Virus record (IMG/VR): IMGVR_UViG_3300009169_000077
Span: 1-28,303 of that record
Strand: one strand, 5' to 3'
Origin: a virus
Length of the DNA: 28,303 bases
The position numbers were made by a program, and so were the translations under genes. Shown in pieces: positions 17,360 to 25,379 of the stretch (positions within the stretch are counted from its first letter, which is position 1; each line of letters opens with the position of its first letter). The notes under the pieces were generated by a model. The model had not been told where the DNA came from and made no database searches. It saw only the letters and a list, made by a program, of their open reading frames with translations.

Positions 17360-20300
17360 TTAGATATTTTCGAACGATGCTCCTGTTGGAGTAATGTAGA
17401 ATGTAATATCTATAAATTCAAGTGAACGAGTTGGTTTGATATAAATCTTACCCGTCATTTGATTTCTGTCTAAGTCCGCAGTATCACTTGAAACTGTAAC
17501 TCGGAAATCATATAAACCTCGGTCTCTTCTAATAGAGTCTAAAATTGGATTAACCGCATTTAAGAAATCTTGTCTTACTTGTTCGTCATTTTGATCAAAC
17601 AACAATCTAACTGAAACTGAAGATATCAACTTACGTGCTTGTAATAACAATCTTCTTACGTTGATTCTATCAAGTGCGGATTCTCTTGATTGAAGGGTCT
17701 TATTACCCCAAATTACTGTACCAACATCAGAGAAGGTTGCAATTGGGTTAAGTCTTCCAAGGTAAAGTGTGTCTCTATCTTCTTGAGTCAACTTCTTACG
17801 TGCTTTAACCGCATTTACAATACCACGAGTGTAACCCGCTGCTGCAAACCAAGGGAAGGCGATATTATCAGTTAATGCCAAGTTTCTTGTCACCTCAGCC
17901 GTTGGTGGAATGTAGATTTGTGTGTTGTTAACACTATCACGAGTTAATACCCAAGGATAGTAAGTTGCCGTGTAGTTGGAATCAATACCTGTTGTATCTA
18001 AATTATCAACCGCCTCTTGTGGGTAGATTAATCCGTCAATACCTGTTGTTGTTGGTAGGAACAAGTTGTAATCAGGTGTTGTTGTGATATACAATGAATC
18101 CGCTCTTTCGTTTTCAACCATATCAATTGCTGATTCAACTAAATCAGAGTTATTAACATAATCAATACCCGGAGTAACAAATACATTGATATTAACCGCT
18201 TCAGGGTTAGAGAATGTTCTAATACCTAACAAGTATGCGTAGTAGTCAGTATTTGCCCAAGTACGAGTTCCATCACCAATAGAGATTTGTTTAAACGCTC
18301 CCCATCCAGATGCCGTTGGGTATCTATCTGTAGGACAAGCCCCGTTAAGGAATCCTATTCTACCTAAAACATATTTATCACCGTTAGTTCTAAATTCTCT
18401 ATAGATATCCCATCCGTCAAATCCTCCTTGTACAAACAAAGTGAATTTTCTTGAGAATATTCTGTAGTAAGGACTTAACTCACTTGTTGGTTCAGATGCA
18501 AACGGTGCGTCCCCAACAAAGAATCTTGGTGTTCCACTTGTAGCAAACGCACTTGAGATCGTAAGACCACTTGCGTTTTTATCCATATGGTAACCTTTTG
18601 TTCTGTAAGACCACTCACCACCTTCTAAATTACAAGATGAAATTGGGTTTCTTTTACCTTTATATTCAAAGAAGTTACTATCATAACCCCAGAAATTTGA
18701 CATACCAAGATAAGTTCTTCTTATGTTATCACCACCTGTTGTAGTGGAATTGTCTCCACCTGTAGGTAAACCGAATGGTGGGTTATAAATTACTTCACCT
18801 GGGAAATCATATTTTGTTTTATAAATTGGGAATGGAGGAATTGCTCCTGAATACTCTCTAAAGTTAAATCCTTCAAATCCACAAGGTAACGCATCTACCG
18901 GAGCATCTTCGTTCATTTCAATCATAACATATTTAGAATTCAACTCATATTCACCGTCAAGTGTTCCAATCTTCTTTGCAATAAAGTTATTTTGACTTGG
19001 ATCTAACGTACAGTTTGTGAATTTCTCCAATACTGTAGGTGCCGAATCATTATCAAAATAATCACGAACCAATACTGTAAATGTTTGATTTGCAAATGAG
19101 ATATCAGAAATAGATATTTTAACTTCAGTATTTGCAGTATTACCATCTGATATCGTATAGAACTTAAATAAGTTATAAATTTTAGTACCTCTTAATTCAG
19201 ATACAACCCAAGGAGAACTTGGTGATTGGTATCTATCCAAGTACCACCCAATTGAATTTGAATCTTCACTTTGAGCAGAATTCAAAGAAATTAGGTTATT
19301 ACTTAAACCTCTAATGTACCCTTTCTTGTATGCATAATTTAACAAGTTTTGGAATCTTTCTTCCAACATTAATGGAACAACATTTCTTGGTTTTCCGAAA
19401 TTGGAAGTTCCGAACACTTTAGGTATGTATTTAGCATCACTCGCGGTGAAAGAAGTTTCAAACGAATAATTAGTTCCTTCATAATTTGTCGCATTAATAA
19501 CGAACGACATATAAGGATTTTTAGCAACACCTGAATAAGGTCCTGTCATGTCAAGTGTTACATCAGTAACTCCTGTTATTTCATATGTTGGGTTTGTACC
19601 ATCAACATAATCAGAAATACCTCTTGATCTTAATGTTCCAACTACCATATCATCATAGTCAGTAAATGAATTACCTGTATATAGATATAATTTACCTACT
19701 ACTTGACCTGAATAACAAGTTGTTATTTCTCCTGTATTTTGTGTTCCACCACTAGCGAAAGAACAAGGATTACAAGGATCATTTATTTGAACATTAACCG
19801 TCCAAGTTGTTGTTAAAGTACTATCTTCAGATGTTAATATATATGTTACAGAACCTGATGAAAAATCATTTGATGTCCCACCACTTGATTGTATTACCGA
19901 ATTAACGCTAACACCACTCGTACATGCGCTGAATGTAGGAACCAACGTAGATAACACACAAGTTGATGTCCCAGATGGTAAACATACGTTTATTGTGTTT
20001 GTATTATAATTAATGATACCGTTAGTAGTTGCGCCAACAATACCAACAACAACATAAGCATCATTGTTAGAAGTTAATTGTGAAATTAGGACAGTATCAC
20101 CTACTTGATAACCACTACCTTCACAATTAACTGTTACTCCCGTAACAACATTCGCACCATCAACCTCTATATCAACGGTTAATCCCGCACCTACACCTGT
20201 GATTGTTGTTGTTGTTAGATTTGTTGATGCGGTATATCCTGTACCTCCTGAAACAATAGGATCAAATGAAGTAACCGATCCTCCAACACTAAGTGAGTTA

Positions 20301-21184
20301 AATGATGCACAATTACTTGATGTTGATGTGGCAGTTGTTCCCGTCACATAAGAATAGAATGAGAAACCTGTATAATTACCATTTCCTGTATTATCAAATA
20401 ATGCATAATACCAAGAATCATTTAATGGTGATTCAAGATTAGTTGCATCTAAAGAGACTGAAGGAACACTAAAATTGTTATTCTCAGTTCCCGCAGAAAA
20501 AATTGGGTGTAAAACATTATAATCATCAGTATCAATAGAACCGAAATAATCAATAACTGTTTGACCTGAAGAAGGAATATCTAATGTGATGATATCATAA
20601 ATTGTTCCTGTTATATCATCATTTAAAGTTGATGTCCCACCATTAAATTGTTGGTAAGAATTATTTAAGATTGATTGAATTTGACTTGGGAAGTTACTTG
20701 TAAATCCTACAGATGATATGTTGTTTGTACATCCCGTAAAATCAACAAGGATATCAACAGTGTTTGCTGATGTACATTCAAATAAACAATCAACCGTTAC
20801 ACCACTAGCACAATCAAATCCGATTGTTGTTGGATCAACGTTTGCCACAGTTACGATAGACCAAGATGGTCCTGCATCATAACCTGATAATCCCAATACT
20901 CTTGTTACGAATAATTGGTTAGATTGTTGTAAATATGATTTTGCGATGTAAGCCGCTTCATATTTAGGGATTTGAGTATTTACGAATTTCTCAGCAGATG
21001 TTCCACCAAAAAATGCAGTAAATTCATCAAAGTTTCTGATAAAGATTGGTTCGAAAGCAGGTCCTTTTAAAGTCTCTCCCACAATACCTAAAGTGGTAAC
21101 ACCAACGCTTTGTGCAACGAAACTTAAGTCTACTTCTGAAGTATATACACCTGGTGATACAAATACTTTACTGTTAGTTGCCAT
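17360..21184 (-). CDS. Tail sheath protein with a large insertion
   Basis: The N-terminus (VFVSPGVYTSEVDLSF, then IVGETLKGPAFEP) and the C-terminus (about residues 1160-1274: SRESALDRINVRRLL, DIRRDRG-like RRDRGLYDFRV, TGKIYIKPTRSLEFIDI) are diagnostic of the phage sheath family. It contracts around the tube at infection. At 1274 residues it is about twice T4 gp18 (659). The extra length is mostly residues about 110-515: Ser/Thr/Gly-rich beta sequence with about 12 cysteines and a GGTGYTAST...GSGYQVGDTVLI module (about 310-363) like decoration domains of phage surface proteins. The leader is A-rich with no Shine-Dalgarno sequence. A TATTTAT element lies 33 nt upstream and a terminator follows the stop. 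Confidence 0.92.
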   Translation of the reverse strand: MATNSKVFVSPGVYTSEVDLSFVAQSVGVTTLGIVGETLKGPAFEPIFIRNFDEFTAFFGGTSAEKFVNTQIPKYEAAYIAKSYLQQSNQLFVTRVLGLSGYDAGPSWSIVTVANVDPTTIGFDCASGVTVDCLFECTSANTVDILVDFTGCTNNISSVGFTSNFPSQIQSILNNSYQQFNGGTSTLNDDITGTIYDIITLDIPSSGQTVIDYFGSIDTDDYNVLHPIFSAGTENNNFSVPSVSLDATNLESPLNDSWYYALFDNTGNGNYTGFSFYSYVTGTTATSTSSNCASFNSLSVGGSVTSFDPIVSGGTGYTASTNLTTTTITGVGAGLTVDIEVDGANVVTGVTVNCEGSGYQVGDTVLISQLTSNNDAYVVVGIVGATTNGIINYNTNTINVCLPSGTSTCVLSTLVPTFSACTSGVSVNSVIQSSGGTSNDFSSGSVTYILTSEDSTLTTTWTVNVQINDPCNPCSFASGGTQNTGEITTCYSGQVVGKLYLYTGNSFTDYDDMVVGTLRSRGISDYVDGTNPTYEITGVTDVTLDMTGPYSGVAKNPYMSFVINATNYEGTNYSFETSFTASDAKYIPKVFGTSNFGKPRNVVPLMLEERFQNLLNYAYKKGYIRGLSNNLISLNSAQSEDSNSIGWYLDRYQSPSSPWVVSELRGTKIYNLFKFYTISDGNTANTEVKISISDISFANQTFTVLVRDYFDNDSAPTVLEKFTNCTLDPSQNNFIAKKIGTLDGEYELNSKYVMIEMNEDAPVDALPCGFEGFNFREYSGAIPPFPIYKTKYDFPGEVIYNPPFGLPTGGDNSTTTGGDNIRRTYLGMSNFWGYDSNFFEYKGKRNPISSCNLEGGEWSYRTKGYHMDKNASGLTISSAFATSGTPRFFVGDAPFASEPTSELSPYYRIFSRKFTLFVQGGFDGWDIYREFRTNGDKYVLGRIGFLNGACPTDRYPTASGWGAFKQISIGDGTRTWANTDYYAYLLGIRTFSNPEAVNINVFVTPGIDYVNNSDLVESAIDMVENERADSLYITTTPDYNLFLPTTTGIDGLIYPQEAVDNLDTTGIDSNYTATYYPWVLTRDSVNNTQIYIPPTAEVTRNLALTDNIAFPWFAAAGYTRGIVNAVKARKKLTQEDRDTLYLGRLNPIATFSDVGTVIWGNKTLQSRESALDRINVRRLLLQARKLISSVSVRLLFDQNDEQVRQDFLNAVNPILDSIRRDRGLYDFRVTVSSDTADLDRNQMTGKIYIKPTRSLEFIDITFYITPTGASFENI

Positions 21185-21217
21185 TTTGTTTGTTTGTTTA
21201 TAGATTTATTTTATTAT

Positions 21218-21224
21218 ATAAATA
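21218..21224 (-). promoter_or_regulatory. TATTTAT element upstream of sheath
   Basis: TATTTAT on the minus strand, 33 nt before the sheath ATG at 21184. A minus-strand TATAAATA, matching the T4 late promoter consensus, lies further upstream at about 21261-21268 and overlaps the plus-strand element of the RHH gene. Confidence 0.45.
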
Positions 21225-21260
21225 TTGGAGTTTTAAGCAAAAACTTTACTTATATGAAAC

Positions 21261-21267
21261 TATTTAT
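21261..21267 (+). promoter_or_regulatory. TATTTAT element upstream of the RHH gene
   Basis: TATTTAT on the plus strand, 36 nt before the ATG at 21304. Its complement reads TATAAATA toward the sheath gene, so the site may serve either strand. Confidence 0.4.
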
Positions 21268-21303
21268 ATTATGGTATGATTTTATTCTACCTTTTTTCTA
21301 CCT

Positions 21304-21468
21304 ATGAGTGAAGATGTTAAAAAAATAAAGAATTTAAAGATTTCAGTTGAGTCGCACGAAGTTTTAAAACGTTATTGCGATAAACGTGGGATCAAAATGT
21401 ATCGTTTTTTGGAAAACCTTATATTTGAAAAGTGTAAGGAGAAAAAAGATATTTATGGGGAAGATTGA
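21304..21468 (+). CDS. Ribbon-helix-helix DNA-binding protein (54 aa)
   Basis: A small frame, ATG at 21304 to TGA at 21466-21468, encodes a basic 54-residue protein. KNLKISVES (residues 9-17) fits the DNA-contacting beta ribbon, followed by two helices, HEVLKRYCDKRG and KMYRFLENLIFEKCKEK. That is the layout of Arc/MetJ/CopG-type ribbon-helix-helix repressors, which bind operators as dimers. It lies on the plus strand between two minus-strand tail genes, its stop abutting the stop of the gp15-like gene with no gap. The upstream 120 bases hold divergent TATTTAT elements for this gene and for sheath. It could regulate the sheath promoter or itself; the target is unknown. Confidence 0.7.
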   Translation: MSEDVKKIKNLKISVESHEVLKRYCDKRGIKMYRFLENLIFEKCKEKKDIYGED

Positions 21469-22506
21469 TTATAATAACTCTTGGTTATATATAATTTTGG
21501 TATCGTCAGACTCGTTTGGTTTAACAACTGTTATTCTTAACACATCATTTGTATTGATTTGTATAAACTCAATATTATCACCATAATAGTCACCATTAAT
21601 GTATACACTAAAATTATCAACATTAGTTGTTTCGCCTAATGTTAAATTAACAGTATATTCAAAGGTTTGGATAGATTCCGTTACTCCTGATGGATATGTT
21701 GGAATATAATCCGATGGTATATTTGGTTCTTCCCTTTTTTGTCGTTTCTTTTTTATTTGTGTATCTACTTCATACATTTGAAAAATTCTTGTAACCGCAG
21801 GTTGAACCTCAAACTCATCTTCATCAATTAAAAATCCCAACATTGTGAATGTATATTTTTGAATATATACTTTTCTTTTTTCAAGATCTAGTACCGACTC
21901 GTCCGTAATTTCATCATTTACTATTGGAATGTAATGTCCTTTAATATTTTGGTATGCTTGTCTTGACGAAAATTTCTCCAATATAATTTGGTTAAACTTA
22001 TTAAGTTCTCTCATTCTATTACAAATAATTGCAACAGTATATTTTATATCAACAGGAACGGGTTGTGGTATTTTATAAATATCCATACCGTGTCTTTGAC
22101 CATCCCAAGTTGGAACTTGAGCATAATAATATTGTCTTCTATTTGGTATATTATACCTTAATGCCGGATTTGTTCCGTATTTAACTTCAGGTGTTCTAAT
22201 GACAGTAATAAGTGGTGGTTCAGTATTTTTATCAATATTTTGGAAATCCCAAGTTTCGACAAACTGAGACCAATTTTGTGTGGATATTAAAATATCAACC
22301 ATTGGAACCGTTTTTCCCTCAACAACACATTTTAATTCATCCCTAACAAAATCCAAAAATCCACGATCAAGATCTGCGTGAAGTAATGATTTGGGAAGAT
22401 AAGTTCCATCGCGTTCAATCATTTCCTTTAATTCCTGTCTTCTAGGATATAAAGTTCTTGGTTGTGTTAATGGTAATGTCTTTTTTATTTTTTTAGGTAA
22501 TCCCAT
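21469..22506 (-). CDS. gp15-like tail terminator / sheath completion protein
   Basis: A 345-residue protein immediately upstream of sheath in the tail operon. The core (about residues 75-255) includes PALRYNIPNRRQYYYAQVPTWD, then PVPVDIKYTVAIICNRMRELNKFN, and KYTFTMLGFLIDEDEFEVQP. This looks like the alpha/beta terminator fold of T4 gp15, which caps the last sheath and tube rings and joins the tail to the head. A basic stretch (KKKRQKREE, about 257-265) leads to a C-terminal extension of about 80 residues that is beta-rich, ends at a LRITVVKPNESDDTK region, and looks Ig-like. It starts 11 nt after the upstream neck-like gene, so the two form an operon. Function is inferred from pattern and position. 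Confidence 0.65.
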   Translation of the reverse strand: MGLPKKIKKTLPLTQPRTLYPRRQELKEMIERDGTYLPKSLLHADLDRGFLDFVRDELKCVVEGKTVPMVDILISTQNWSQFVETWDFQNIDKNTEPPLITVIRTPEVKYGTNPALRYNIPNRRQYYYAQVPTWDGQRHGMDIYKIPQPVPVDIKYTVAIICNRMRELNKFNQIILEKFSSRQAYQNIKGHYIPIVNDEITDESVLDLEKRKVYIQKYTFTMLGFLIDEDEFEVQPAVTRIFQMYEVDTQIKKKRQKREEPNIPSDYIPTYPSGVTESIQTFEYTVNLTLGETTNVDNFSVYINGDYYGDNIEFIQINTNDVLRITVVKPNESDDTKIIYNQELL

Positions 22507-22517
22507 ATTAATATATA

Positions 22518-23030
22518 TTATAATCCTCTAAATTCATTTGGACCAACAGGTGATGCACTAATAGTACGATAAAATGGTTTATAACCCCCATACGTATGTT
22601 TGTTATCCGAAATAACACGACCATCGTTATTTACCGTATAATATCTAACTACCGTTTCACTTTCATAATAACCAATATAATCCCCAAAACTAATATCAAT
22701 ACCCAAATCATCCAATGTTTTTTGATATACGGAGACTTTAATATTTCCTGGTTCCATTTGCTCAATACGAGTGGATCCCATAAGTTTATTTTCAGGGGCA
22801 GTGATCTGAACATAACCATTAAACTCAACGGGGGGTAAATATTTTATACCATCCTCAAGGGCTTCACCATAAACATCGTCAGTTTTTGTTTTATATCTAT
22901 CAATACGATAAAGAACGCAAGTGAAGTTCATATCGCCGATTAACCATTCCTCGCCGAGTGAAATTTCTAAATTGTAATCACTCTCACCAAAGAATTTCCC
23001 TAAACGTGTTATTGGAACTTTATTTTGCAT
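22518..23030 (-). CDS. Putative neck / head-tail connector protein
   Basis: A 170-residue protein, first gene of the leftward tail operon. It contains DDVYGEALEDGIKYLPPVEFNG (about residues 52-73), NKLMGSTRIEQMEPGNIKVSV and a beta-rich C-terminal half with GDYIGYYESETVVRYYTV. The D-x-x-YGE element followed by a proline pair resembles neck proteins of the T4 gp13/gp14 region. I hold that at low to moderate confidence. A TATTTAT element lies 17 nt upstream of the ATG and forms an inverted pair with the element of the divergent helicase gene. The sequence is soluble, with no membrane segment. Confidence 0.5.
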   Translation of the reverse strand: MQNKVPITRLGKFFGESDYNLEISLGEEWLIGDMNFTCVLYRIDRYKTKTDDVYGEALEDGIKYLPPVEFNGYVQITAPENKLMGSTRIEQMEPGNIKVSVYQKTLDDLGIDISFGDYIGYYESETVVRYYTVNNDGRVISDNKHTYGGYKPFYRTISASPVGPNEFRGL

Positions 23031-23047
23031 AAAAACCTGTTTTATTG

Positions 23048-23063
23048 ATAAATATCTATTTAT
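23048..23063. promoter_or_regulatory. Divergent TATTTAT pair between tail operon and helicase operon
   Basis: ATAAATA-TC-TATTTAT is a perfect inverted repeat with a 2-nt spacer. The left half reads TATTTAT toward the neck-like gene (17 nt to ATG 23030) and the right half reads it toward the helicase gene (46 nt to ATG 23110). It is a compact candidate bidirectional promoter or operator for the two operons. Confidence 0.45.
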
Positions 23064-23109
23064 TGATTATTATTAACACAAACTAACTATTTTGGAGAAC
23101 ACGTCTACA

Positions 23110-24855
23110 ATGATAGAACATAAGGCATTAGAATTACTTGAAGTTTACTCGGGGGCAAATAACTATATCCTTTCGTTAAAAACAAAAAAAGAGAAGAATA
23201 AAAAATTCTTTCCCACAAGAACACAATCCGATTATATTAACAACTATCACGATGTAACACCAAAAGTTGCTCGTAAGTGGGTTGATCTTGATACTTACTT
23301 TGCAAAGAAATTTGCTGAAGAAAAATACCTTTTAGAGGTTCCCGATAAAATTTATATTGAAAAACTTTTGGTTGAGAAAGAAAAATCGTATCATATTTGG
23401 GGTAAGTTTTTTGAGAAAGATGAGATAACCGAATTTTGGGTTCCTAAATCATCATTAATAAAAACCCACACCATTGAGAAGGTTGATGTTGATTATTCCA
23501 AATACGATAACCGACCACCACTTAATCACCAAAAAGAAGCGATTGAGAAATTGGTTGGGTCAAGAAGATTTATTCTTGCTGACGATATGGGATTGGGTAA
23601 AACAACCGCAACTATTATTGCCGCATTAGAGACTGGTGTTAAGAAGATATTAATTATTTGTCCCGCATCGTTAAAGATTAATTGGCAACGAGAAATTGAG
23701 AACTACACTGATCGTAGTATTTTTATTTGTGAGGGTAAAAAGTTTTCAACTGACCACGACTTTGTAATCATTAATTACGACATCCTTAAAAACTTTTATG
23801 ATCCAAAGGTAAAAGAGAAATCTTTATTGGAGAATTCTGAATTTGATTTGGTTATAATGGATGAAGCTCATATGATCTCTAATCCCCAAGCTCAACGGAC
23901 AAAGATTATTAATTCATTTGTTAAACAAATTAAACGAGTTTGGTTATTAACGGGAACTCCGATGACCAATAGACCAATGAATTATTTTAATTTATTAAAT
24001 ATTATTGAGAGTCCCGTTGCTCAGAATTGGATGGCTTATGCGATACGTTATTGTCAGGGTTATCAATTTATGGCAGGTAAAAGAAAAATATGGAATGTTC
24101 AGGGGGCATCTAATTTGGAAGAACTAAGAGATAGAACATCAAAACAAATGTTGAGACGATTAAAAGACGATGTGTTGGATCTACCAGAAAAAATCATATC
24201 CCCAATTTATCTTAATTTAAAATCAAAAGATTATGAGGAGATGATGGGTGAGTATTATGATTGGTTTGAAAAGAAGTCGGAGGAATCTACATCACTTACA
24301 ATACAGTTCAGTAAATTAATGAAGGTTAGAAAAATTATTGCTAACGAAAAAGTAAAACATACTATTGAGATTGTTGAGAACATTATTGAACAGGGTAAGA
24401 AAGTTATTATATTCACCAACTTTACTGACACCTTACAATTAATACATAATCATTTTGGGAAACAATCCGTTTATTTGGATGGTAGTTGTTCAAAACCAAA
24501 ACGACAACACGCAATTGATGAATTCCAAGAAAACGATAAGATTAAGGTGTTTGTTGGAAATTTAAAGGCTGCTGGTGTTGGGTTAACATTAACTGCCGCT
24601 GAGGTTGTTATTATGAATGATTTATCTTTTGTTCCAGCAGAACATGCTCAAGCAGAAGATAGGGCGTATCGTTATGGTCAAAAAAATAATGTGTTAATTT
24701 ATTATCCGTTATTTGAAAATACTATTGAGGGAGCAATTTATAACATTTTAAACCACAAGAAAAAGATCATTAATACCGTTATGGGTGATGATCTACTTGA
24801 GAATGGTGGGGATATTGTTGAGGAAATGTTAAATTCTATTAATAGAAGAATGTAA
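23110..24855 (+). CDS. SNF2-family DNA helicase/translocase
   Basis: A 581-residue protein starting at ATG 23110; a TTG at 23092 would add six residues but overlaps a GGAG that is better read as a ribosome binding site. Helicase motifs in order: LNHQ (about 139-142), DDMGLGKT (158-165, Walker A), DEAH (251-254), LTGTP (280-284), LKAAGVGLTLT, and QAEDRAYRYGQ (514-524, motif VI). This is a complete two-lobed superfamily 2 core of the SNF2 type, similar in layout to SMARCAL1-like enzymes. It is expected to translocate on double-stranded DNA or anneal strands using ATP. T4 recombination helicase UvsW is a different subfamily. It heads a rightward operon divergent from the tail genes. Confidence 0.9.
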   Translation: MIEHKALELLEVYSGANNYILSLKTKKEKNKKFFPTRTQSDYINNYHDVTPKVARKWVDLDTYFAKKFAEEKYLLEVPDKIYIEKLLVEKEKSYHIWGKFFEKDEITEFWVPKSSLIKTHTIEKVDVDYSKYDNRPPLNHQKEAIEKLVGSRRFILADDMGLGKTTATIIAALETGVKKILIICPASLKINWQREIENYTDRSIFICEGKKFSTDHDFVIINYDILKNFYDPKVKEKSLLENSEFDLVIMDEAHMISNPQAQRTKIINSFVKQIKRVWLLTGTPMTNRPMNYFNLLNIIESPVAQNWMAYAIRYCQGYQFMAGKRKIWNVQGASNLEELRDRTSKQMLRRLKDDVLDLPEKIISPIYLNLKSKDYEEMMGEYYDWFEKKSEESTSLTIQFSKLMKVRKIIANEKVKHTIEIVENIIEQGKKVIIFTNFTDTLQLIHNHFGKQSVYLDGSCSKPKRQHAIDEFQENDKIKVFVGNLKAAGVGLTLTAAEVVIMNDLSFVPAEHAQAEDRAYRYGQKNNVLIYYPLFENTIEGAIYNILNHKKKIINTVMGDDLLENGGDIVEEMLNSINRRM

Positions 24856-24872
24856 AAGAATAGATTGTTTAG

Positions 24873-24879
24873 TATTTAT
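24873..24879 (+). promoter_or_regulatory. TATTTAT element upstream of paralogue 1
   Basis: TATTTAT on the plus strand, 15 nt before ATG 24895, supporting that start over the TTG at 24865. Confidence 0.4.
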
Positions 24880-24894
24880 GTTAAAACATTTAAT

Positions 24895-25347
24895 ATGGAT
24901 AAGATTTTAATCTCTAACATAAATAGAATTAATGGTGTTATGGGTCTTAATGAAATTACTTATAGAGAGCTTCAGGCGTTAGGTAATGATGGTCGTGTTG
25001 GGTCTACTATATCTGAAATTGCATTAAAATGGTTAAACAAGGGGTTTGGTAATTTAATTAAGATGGTTATTGATGATAAGATATATTATGTTGATGAAAA
25101 CAAATTTCCGTTACTTATGTATGGTAAGGATGACACAACAACTTTTGATGACACAACAATTTTTGTAAATTACGAAAAAATTTGGGTATTTTTTGAATCC
25201 ATTTTTGGTCTGAAAGACTTGCAAACACAGGAGATACTGAAGGTATGGTTGGAACAGACCTATAATTTAAGGGATTTTGGGGTAACTTATATGGCGGACT
25301 TAATGATGAAGATGTTAGATGATTTACCCCCACTTAAACCATTATGA
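24895..25347 (+). CDS. Aromatic-rich repeat-family protein, paralogue 1 (150 aa)
   Basis: The start is placed at ATG 24895 because a TATTTAT element ends 15 nt before it; a TTG at 24865 in the same frame would add ten residues and overlap that element. Residues 1-41 are unique and end in ISE. Residues 42-128 are the repeated domain: ALKWLNKGFG, IYYVDENKFPLL, IFVNYEKIWVFFESIFGL and VWLEQTYNLRDFG. The C-terminus is methionine- and leucine-rich and ends in PPLKPL. I do not recognise the domain. Its abundance of W, F and Y and its recurrence in three neighbours mark a phage-specific family. ISE directly before the domain fits a prohead-protease-like cleavage site. Confidence 0.75.
   Translation: MDKILISNINRINGVMGLNEITYRELQALGNDGRVGSTISEIALKWLNKGFGNLIKMVIDDKIYYVDENKFPLLMYGKDDTTTFDDTTIFVNYEKIWVFFESIFGLKDLQTQEILKVWLEQTYNLRDFGVTYMADLMMKMLDDLPPLKPL
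25248..25270 (+). repeat. 23-bp direct repeat, source copy
   Basis: GTTGGAACAGACC followed by TATAATTTAA is in frame here, within WLEQTYNL of paralogue 1. The identical sequence occurs at 28173-28195 in another frame. Confidence 0.85.
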
Positions 25348-25367
25348 TCAATTTTTAATATGTTGGA

Positions 25368-25374
25368 TATTTAT
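25368..25374 (+). promoter_or_regulatory. TATTTAT element upstream of the SOD polyprotein gene
   Basis: TATTTAT on the plus strand, only 5 nt before ATG 25380. If it is a -10-like promoter element, the message would be leaderless or nearly so. Confidence 0.35.
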
Positions 25375-25379
25375 AAACA

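Noticed and set aside
23092-23109. TTG start for the helicase
   Set aside because: The TTG overlaps a GGAG that fits a ribosome binding site, and an ATG follows at 23110.
24865-24894. TTG start giving ten extra residues to paralogue 1
   Set aside because: It overlaps the TATTTAT element, and an ATG at 24895 has the usual 15-nt spacing.
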